Shown piece by piece: positions 59,376 through 64,000 of a DNA stretch of 64,000 nt. The DNA lies in contig NZ_JAUZQD010000010.1 in assembly GCF_030709675.1 (NCBI RefSeq), positions 62,001 through 126,000 of the forward strand, read 5' to 3'. Positions within the stretch are counted from its first letter, which is position 1. Each line of letters begins with the position of its first letter. A model generated the notes under the pieces. That model saw only the letters and a list, made by a program, of their open reading frames with translations. It did no database searches and had not been told where the DNA came from. The translations under genes and the position numbers were made by a program. The DNA comes from Symbioplanes lichenis (GTDB lineage Bacteria > Actinomycetota > Actinomycetes > Mycobacteriales > Micromonosporaceae).

Positions 59376-60066
59376 TGCTGGGATGGCCCACGTCGTAAGT
59401 CACGTCGTCAACAGCCGCAACGGCCCGGACGCCGGTCGCAGCATTCGTGGCAAAGGCGGCATCGAACTGACTTAAGTCATCACGCCGCACTGCTATGGAC
59501 TCGCCGGGCAACAGCTGCATGGTGACCCCACGGAGATACGCCGCGGCCGGCCACACCACCCGATCCGACCGGATGAATCCGACGTTCCACGTGCCACCCT
59601 CGCTGATCAACCCGTCCCGATCCACGAACAGCGCATCGTCGTACCCGTCGATCTGCGCCGCCCGCCGCAGCCGCAGCACCGGAAACAGCCCCACGCTCTT
59701 GATCTCGGGCGCGTCCCGCTCGAAGGCCACCGTCCGTACCCGCAAAGGACCCGGCGCCGGCCCGGCCGCGCGCCGCGTGACCAGCACCCGCGGCTGCCCG
59801 GCCCGCACCGGTCGCCCGATGTCGAGCGCGGGATCAAAAACCGTCACCCGTACGGTGACCGGCGCCGCCCCCGCGACCTCGCGCCGCACCTGAGCCCGTA
59901 CGGCGTCCAGGTCGAGCGTGGTCCCGAACAGCGCCCGGCAGTCCCGCGCCAGCCGCTCGAGGTGCAGCGACAGCCCCCGCACGCCCCCGTCCTCGACGCG
60001 GAACGTGGTGAAGTGCCCGTAGTTGGTGAGCGCGAGCGCCCGCAGCTCCGCCTCGGTGACCGTCAT
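59326..60066 (-). CDS. pabC: Class IV aminotransferase / aminodeoxychorismate lyase
   Basis: A 246-aa PLP enzyme of the branched-chain aminotransferase/ADC lyase group. The PLP Lys is in PEIKSVGLFPVLR, the conserved Glu in LISEGGTWNVGF, and the C-terminal FATNAATGVRAVAAVDD fits the family. It would split aminodeoxychorismate into p-aminobenzoate and pyruvate, the step after the fused synthase. ATG 60066 was chosen; it overlaps the stop of a short upstream frame. A rare TTA codon lies at 59475-59473. Confidence 0.88.
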   Translation of the reverse strand: MTVTEAELRALALTNYGHFTTFRVEDGGVRGLSLHLERLARDCRALFGTTLDLDAVRAQVRREVAGAAPVTVRVTVFDPALDIGRPVRAGQPRVLVTRRAAGPAPGPLRVRTVAFERDAPEIKSVGLFPVLRLRRAAQIDGYDDALFVDRDGLISEGGTWNVGFIRSDRVVWPAAAYLRGVTMQLLPGESIAVRRDDLSQFDAAFATNAATGVRAVAAVDDVTYDVGHPSITALAAAYLRLAPEVL

Positions 60067-60199
60067 CTCGCCATTCTCGCGAAGCCCGGCGCGAGCCACC
60101 GGCGACCCGCCCGCCCGGCCGGATCGAGCAGCCCGAGCCCCGCCCCGGCGAGCGCGATCCCCCGGCGGCGATCGCGGCCAGCAGATCGATGTCGTCCAC
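60067..60199 (-). pseudogene. Short broken frame upstream of pabC
   Basis: GTG 60199, preceded by GAGGGGG, opens VDDIDLLAAIAAG in one frame. After a run of five C/G bases (60159-60163) the coding-looking sequence continues in another frame as GIALAGAGLGLLDPAG and ends in a TGA that overlaps the pabC ATG. This would fit a small gene with a one-base indel. It may equally be non-coding sequence. Its beginning recalls the N-terminus of ECF sigma factors. Confidence 0.25.
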
Positions 60200-60297
60200 A
60201 ACGTTTCCCCCTCGGAACGTTCTGAACTGTCTGTCCGCCGCCGGCCGCGATCGGTTCACGGTCCGCCCGCCCGGCCTGCCGGGCGCCCCCGGCCGGG

Positions 60298-61281
60298 TCA
60301 GGCGGGAACGGCGGTGATCACGCTGGAGGGCGGGGGCAGGGGCGTGTGGTCGGTGCTGCGCCAGCCGGACTCGGTCAGCCAGGCGGTCACCTCGTCCACC
60401 TGGTAGAGGTCGCCGCCGCTGATGACGAGGAACTCGCCGGCGCCGAAGCGGGCCGACGGGTGCGGGAGCTGCCCGGTGCGCCACCAGTCGACCAGCAGCA
60501 GGGTCGTGTCCGGGGCGGCGGCCACGCGCAGCCGCCGGAACAGCTCGGTGATGCGCTCCGGCGGCAGCAGGTGCACGAAGTTGGCGACCAGGATCACGTC
60601 GTGGCCCTCCGGCAGCGGCTGCTCGAACACGTCGGCGCCGACCGCGGTGAGCCGGGGGACGGCCTGCCCGGCCACGGTCGCCGCCACCTCGGGCAGGTCG
60701 ACCAGGGTGGCTTCCACCTTCTCGTACGCGGCCAGGATCGCCCGGGAGAACGTGCCGTACCCGCCGCCCACGTCGAGGAGCCGCCGGTGCCGCCCGAAGT
60801 CGTACGCCCGGGCCAGGTCGCCGGCCGTCTCGGCGGTGACCAGTGCGACCGCCGACTCGTACGCCTCGGTCTGGGCCTTGTCGAGGGTCGGCCGGCTGCC
60901 CTGCCGGGTGCGGAACACCTCGGTGGCGTTGTCCCAGGCCGCATAGCTGACCGTGTCCCAGTAGCGGGCCAGCGGGCGCAGGTCGGCGGGCCCGCGCCCG
61001 GTGAGGAAGGCCTCGGTGTCCGGCGCGGTCCGGAAGGCGAGGCCCTCGCGGATCAGCAGGCCGGCCTCGGCCAGCAGGTCGGCCATGGCGCGGGCGCTGC
61101 GTTCCGGGATGCCGCAGCGCTCGGCCAGCTCGGCCGGGGTGGCCGGATCGGGCCCGGCGGCGGCGAAGAGGCCGAACTCGACGGCCGCGAACATGGTCTT
61201 GGAGAGCATGTATCCGCAGTAGAGATCGATGATGCGCGCCGGTCCGGGCGGGCCTTCCGGCGACTCGAAGACACGGGCCAT
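60298..61281 (-). CDS. SAM-dependent O-methyltransferase with dimerisation domain
   Basis: A 327-aa enzyme of the plant/actinomycete O-methyltransferase group. Residues 10-100 form the winged-helix dimerisation domain (SKTMFAAVEFGLFAAAG, AELAERCGIPERSARAMADLL). Motif I is RLLDVGGGYGTFSRAIL, and later strands read VILVANFVHLLPPE and LLLVDWWRTG. Such enzymes methylate hydroxyls on aromatic or polyketide-like compounds. The substrate is unknown. It lies 126 bp from the divergent luciferase-like gene. Confidence 0.9.
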   Translation of the reverse strand: MARVFESPEGPPGPARIIDLYCGYMLSKTMFAAVEFGLFAAAGPDPATPAELAERCGIPERSARAMADLLAEAGLLIREGLAFRTAPDTEAFLTGRGPADLRPLARYWDTVSYAAWDNATEVFRTRQGSRPTLDKAQTEAYESAVALVTAETAGDLARAYDFGRHRRLLDVGGGYGTFSRAILAAYEKVEATLVDLPEVAATVAGQAVPRLTAVGADVFEQPLPEGHDVILVANFVHLLPPERITELFRRLRVAAAPDTTLLLVDWWRTGQLPHPSARFGAGEFLVISGGDLYQVDEVTAWLTESGWRSTDHTPLPPPSSVITAVPA

Positions 61282-61406
61282 GGCCCTCAGTGTCCTATTC
61301 GGATGCCCTTGTGTACCGCTCCGTCGCGTACCCGACAGCCGGACTTGATCGATGCGGGCATGATCCTTGTTGATTGAGCAAGCAACTAGTCACGAGGAGC
61401 ACTTCC

Positions 61407-62258
61407 TTGAAGATCGGCATCGGCATTCCGAACCAGATCGCCAACGTGGACCCGGCCGTCATCCCCGAGTGGGCGCGCCGGGCCGAGGCGGCGGGCTTCT
61501 CCACCCTCGGCACCGTGGGCCGCGTGGCCTTCCCGGGCGTGATGGACACCGTGGCGCTGGCCGCGGCGGCCGGGGCGACCTCGACCATCGGGCTGTTCTC
61601 CAACGTGCTGCTCGCCCCGGTGTGGCCGCCCGTCCTGCTGGCCAAGGAGCTGGCCGGCATCGACGGCGTCTCCGGCGGCCGGCTCACGCTGGGCCTGGGC
61701 ATCGGCGGGCGGCCCGACGACTTCGTGGTGGACGGGCTGCCGATGAAGGGCCTCGGCAAGCGGTTCGACGCCGACCTGGCGACCTACTTCGACGTGTGGG
61801 ACGGCAAGCTGCTCCAGGACAGCCCCAACCCGGCCGTCCCGGCGGGCACGCGGCGCATTCCGCTGATCTTCGGCGGCTTCTCCCCGGCCACGTTCGCCCG
61901 GGCGGCGCGGCTGGGCGAGGGCTACGTCGGTGCCTCGGTGCCGGCGCCCTACGTGGCCCCGGCCTTCGACGGCATGCGCGCCGCCTGGAAGGAGGCCGGC
62001 CGCGACGGTGACCCGCACTTCAAGGCGATCGGCTACTTCGCCTTCGGTGACCTCGAGGCGGGCAAGAAGAACGTCTACGAGTACTACAAGATCACCCCGG
62101 ACTTCGTGGACGCCGTCCTGGCCGGCGTCGCCCACGGCCCGCAGGGCGTCAAGGACATGCTCAAGTCCTTCGAGGACCTGGGCACCGACGAGTTCATCTT
62201 CAACCCGACGACCTTCGACCTCGACGAGATCGACCGCCTGGCCGAAGCCGTCCTCTGA
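61407..62258 (+). CDS. LLM-class flavin-dependent oxidoreductase
   Basis: A 283-aa TIM-barrel protein of the luciferase-like monooxygenase family: KIGIGIPNQIANVDP, LFSNVLLAPVWPPVLLAKELAGID, SGGRLTLGLGIGGRPDDF and IPLIFGGFSPATFARAARLG. It uses FMNH2 or F420H2. TTG 61407 has GAGGAG 8 bp upstream, better than TTG 61374. The gene is divergent from the O-methyltransferase gene, and a strong hairpin follows its stop. Confidence 0.91.
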   Translation: MKIGIGIPNQIANVDPAVIPEWARRAEAAGFSTLGTVGRVAFPGVMDTVALAAAAGATSTIGLFSNVLLAPVWPPVLLAKELAGIDGVSGGRLTLGLGIGGRPDDFVVDGLPMKGLGKRFDADLATYFDVWDGKLLQDSPNPAVPAGTRRIPLIFGGFSPATFARAARLGEGYVGASVPAPYVAPAFDGMRAAWKEAGRDGDPHFKAIGYFAFGDLEAGKKNVYEYYKITPDFVDAVLAGVAHGPQGVKDMLKSFEDLGTDEFIFNPTTFDLDEIDRLAEAVL

Positions 62259-62267
62259 GGCACCGGC

Positions 62268-62297
62268 GACGAGCCCGGCCGGTCAGCCGGGCTCGTC
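62268..62297. terminator. Bidirectional terminator hairpin
   Basis: GACGAGCCCGGC (62268-62279) and GCCGGGCTCGTC (62286-62297) make a perfect 12-bp stem with a 6-nt loop between convergent genes. It starts 10 bp after the luciferase-like stop and includes the last bases of the flavocytochrome gene. Confidence 0.8.
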
Positions 62298-63600
62298 AGG
62301 CCGCCATCCGGAACCGCTCGGTGTGGATCTGGGCCGTGGGCACGCGCAGCTCCCGCAGCGCCGCGAGCACGGCGGCGGTCATGCGCTCGGGCCCGCAGAC
62401 GTAGACGTCACGGCCGGCGACGTCGGGGACCAGGGCGGCCAGGTTCGCGGCGGCGAGCGGCTGGTTCACCTCGCTGGTGGGGCCGTCGAGGACGTGCACC
62501 CGGGCGCCCCGGAGCCGGGCCAGCTCCTCGATCTCCTCCAGGAGGACGGCGTCGCGCGCGGACCGGACGCGATAGAGCACGGTGACCGGCCCGGTGAGCT
62601 CCTCGAGCAGGGCCCGGATCGGGGTGACGCCGATGCCGCCGGCGACGAGGAGCGCCGCCGGCCTGGTGCGACGCGCGGCGGTCAGGGCACCGTACGGGCC
62701 CTCGGCGAACACCCGCGTGCCGACCGGCAGGTGCCGCAGGCCCGCGCTGGTGGTCCCGACGGCCTTGGCGGTGAGCCGCAGCGACGTGCCCCGCGGCGCG
62801 GCCGACAGCGACCACGGGTTGACCTGCCACCAGGGGTTGTGCCCGGGAAAGCGCCACAGCATGAACTGCCCGGCCCGCGCCGGCAACCGGTCCAGATGCC
62901 GCCCGGTGACGTGCACCGACACCACGTCGCCGGACTCGGGCACCACGGCGGCGACGCGGAACCGGTGCCGGGCGTTGCGTACCAGCGGGAGCACTATCCG
63001 GCCGGCGACCAGGGCCACGAGGGCCAAGGTCCACAGCAGCCACCAGTACGCCCGTGACCACGACGACACGGTGAACGTCGTCAGCTCGGTCATCTGGTGC
63101 AGCAGCGCCAGCACGACGACCGCGTAGAGCAAGAAGTGCACCGCGTGCCAGGCCTCGTACGACAGGCGCCGCCGCGCGTACCGGGCGGAGGTGAACGCCG
63201 CCACCGTGAGCAGCACGAACGCGATCATCCCGAACAGCACCGGCGTCGACCCCGCGAGGCTGCGCACCTGCGCCGGGATCGACAGCCGGTAGAGCTGCGC
63301 GTAGCCGGTGACGATGAAGGACACGTGCAGCACCAGCAGCCAGGAGAGCGTGAAGCCGCCCCAGCGGTGCACCGTGGTCAGCCCGTCCAGGCCGAGCCGC
63401 CGATCCAGCCAGGGCAGCCGGGCGACCAGCACCAGCTGGAAGATCATCGTCAGCGCCACGTGCAGGCCGAGGAAGCGGCCGACGGTGATCAGCGGGTGCT
63501 TCCCCGGAACGCCGGACAGGGCGAACGACACCCAGACGAAGACCAGGTTGAGCCCGAGCGCCCCGAAGAGCACCAGCCGGGCCCGGGTCGCGGCAGACAT
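62296..63600 (-). CDS. Ferric-reductase-type flavocytochrome (FAD/NAD-binding)
   Basis: A 434-aa membrane oxidoreductase. The first 210 residues have six hydrophobic helices with several paired His (LGLHVALTMIFQLVL, TTVHRWGGFTLSWLLVLHVSFIV, YEAWHAVHFLLYAVVVLALLHQ), as in ferric reductase/NADPH-oxidase membrane domains that hold two b hemes. The FAD site reads NPWWQVNPWSLSAAPRG and the NAD(P) site LLVAGGIGVTPIRALLEE, then VYVCGPERM. It passes electrons from NAD(P)H across the membrane. ATG 63600 begins the protein. A 16-bp palindrome lies 86 bp upstream. Confidence 0.9.
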   Translation of the reverse strand: MSAATRARLVLFGALGLNLVFVWVSFALSGVPGKHPLITVGRFLGLHVALTMIFQLVLVARLPWLDRRLGLDGLTTVHRWGGFTLSWLLVLHVSFIVTGYAQLYRLSIPAQVRSLAGSTPVLFGMIAFVLLTVAAFTSARYARRRLSYEAWHAVHFLLYAVVVLALLHQMTELTTFTVSSWSRAYWWLLWTLALVALVAGRIVLPLVRNARHRFRVAAVVPESGDVVSVHVTGRHLDRLPARAGQFMLWRFPGHNPWWQVNPWSLSAAPRGTSLRLTAKAVGTTSAGLRHLPVGTRVFAEGPYGALTAARRTRPAALLVAGGIGVTPIRALLEELTGPVTVLYRVRSARDAVLLEEIEELARLRGARVHVLDGPTSEVNQPLAAANLAALVPDVAGRDVYVCGPERMTAAVLAALRELRVPTAQIHTERFRMAA

Positions 63601-63685
63601 GCCCGGAGCATCCCACCGCCGGGTGGCCGCCGGCATCAGCCGCGACGGGCGACCACGTTCAGCACTTCAGCCAGGTCCGGGCCGT

Positions 63686-63701
63686 CCTACGTATACGTAG
63701 G
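63686..63701. promoter_or_regulatory. Perfect 16-bp palindrome CCTACGTATACGTAGG
   Basis: The palindrome lies between the divergent flavocytochrome and small His-rich protein genes. The CGTATACG core resembles operators of TetR/PadR-like repressors. It is 95 bp from the small gene's start. No such regulator gene is inside the window on this side. Confidence 0.6.
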
Positions 63702-63795
63702 CCGCTCTGAGCAGCGAAGATAGGTAGGAGCGACGCATGTGCCGGGCTTCTCGCCGACCGAGGATGGACTCATCGACGGCGACGAGGAGAGACCG

Positions 63796-63990
63796 ATGTT
63801 CCTGCACCCCGACCACCTGATGACCCTGGCGAACCAGCACCACCGGGAGCTGATCGAGGAGGCCGACCGGCACCGGCTGCTGAGCGTGGCGCGCCGGGCG
63901 CGGAGGGCCCGCAAAGCCCCCGCCGCGCGCGGCAAGCCCGCCGGTACCCTGGCGGCGTGCGACCCTTCCGTGGCGGTGCCGGCCCGGTGA
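63796..63990 (+). CDS. Small His-rich hypothetical protein, 64 aa
   Basis: ATG 63796 follows GAGGAGAGACC. The product starts MFLHPDHLMTLANQHHRELI and continues with an Arg/Ala-rich helix and a small C-terminal tail containing GTLAACDPSVAVPAR. Short proteins of this kind are common in actinomycetes without known function. It may be controlled from the palindrome upstream. An earlier ATG-less in-frame start at 63739 is unlikely. Confidence 0.75.
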   Translation: MFLHPDHLMTLANQHHRELIEEADRHRLLSVARRARRARKAPAARGKPAGTLAACDPSVAVPAR

Positions 63991-64000
63991 TGATCGGGCG

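Overview
The window is high-GC actinobacterial DNA with frequent GTG/TTG starts, 1-4 bp overlaps between genes of an operon, lipoprotein and Sec signal peptides, OmpR-type two-component systems, and AraC, LacI and Lrp regulators. The gene styles (DUF1996 secreted protein, RTX protein, RHS/polymorphic toxin, KaiC plus receiver, a small His-rich protein beginning MFLHPDHLMTLANQHH) suggest the Micromonosporaceae. That family placement is inference; the actinomycete assignment is solid. No rRNA, tRNA, CRISPR array, transposase or phage genes were seen.

Layout. 1-5.4 kb: a plus-strand run of uncharacterised genes around a lipoprotein that joins a von Willebrand-like region to an OmpA peptidoglycan-binding domain, then a membrane protein, an XRE-type regulator and a small membrane protein. 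5.6-8.0 kb: a polar amino-acid ABC importer. 8.0-16.6 kb: a locus of glycosyltransferases, an epimerase, a methyltransferase, a membrane-anchored molybdopterin oxidoreductase, a GT-C-like membrane protein, a two-component system and an MTA phosphorylase, with a shared sequence motif upstream of several members. 16.7-20.5 kb: a long acyl-CoA dehydrogenase and an F420/NADP reductase-like gene, separated by a 161-bp MITE-like palindrome inserted exactly at their stop codons, then a DUF6308-like protein and a GlsB-type membrane protein. 20.6-23.8 kb: a second two-component system with a lipoprotein, and a TM2 protein. 23.9-32.0 kb: a LacI regulator with a PotABCD/Fbp-type ABC importer, divergent from a secreted GH35 beta-galactosidase. 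32.1-36.1 kb: two tandem AraC regulators and a receiver-KaiC pair. 36.1-39.7 kb: an RTX protein, a secreted S1 protease and a cytochrome P450. 39.7-44.8 kb: a BMP-type nucleoside ABC importer. 45.1-49.0 kb: an APC permease (CTG start), an Lrp regulator, tryptophan 2,3-dioxygenase and a second P450. 49.2-55.5 kb: a DUF1996 protein, a 1441-aa RHS toxin-like protein with an unrecognised C-terminal domain, and a CDP-alcohol phosphatidyltransferase. 55.8-64.0 kb: an esterase-like hydrolase, a fused aminodeoxychorismate synthase with its class IV aminotransferase partner, an O-methyltransferase, a luciferase-like flavin oxidoreductase, a ferric-reductase-type flavocytochrome and a small His-rich protein.

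The least conventional features are: (i) short tandem repeats at many gene 3' ends whose units copy the end of the gene, stop codon included; (ii) the MITE-like palindrome placed in the overlapping stop codons of two convergent genes; (iii) a candidate regulon motif in the glycosyl/molybdopterin/MTA-phosphorylase locus; (iv) an RHS protein with a novel C-terminal tip and no visible immunity gene; and (v) six rare TTA codons confined to five genes.
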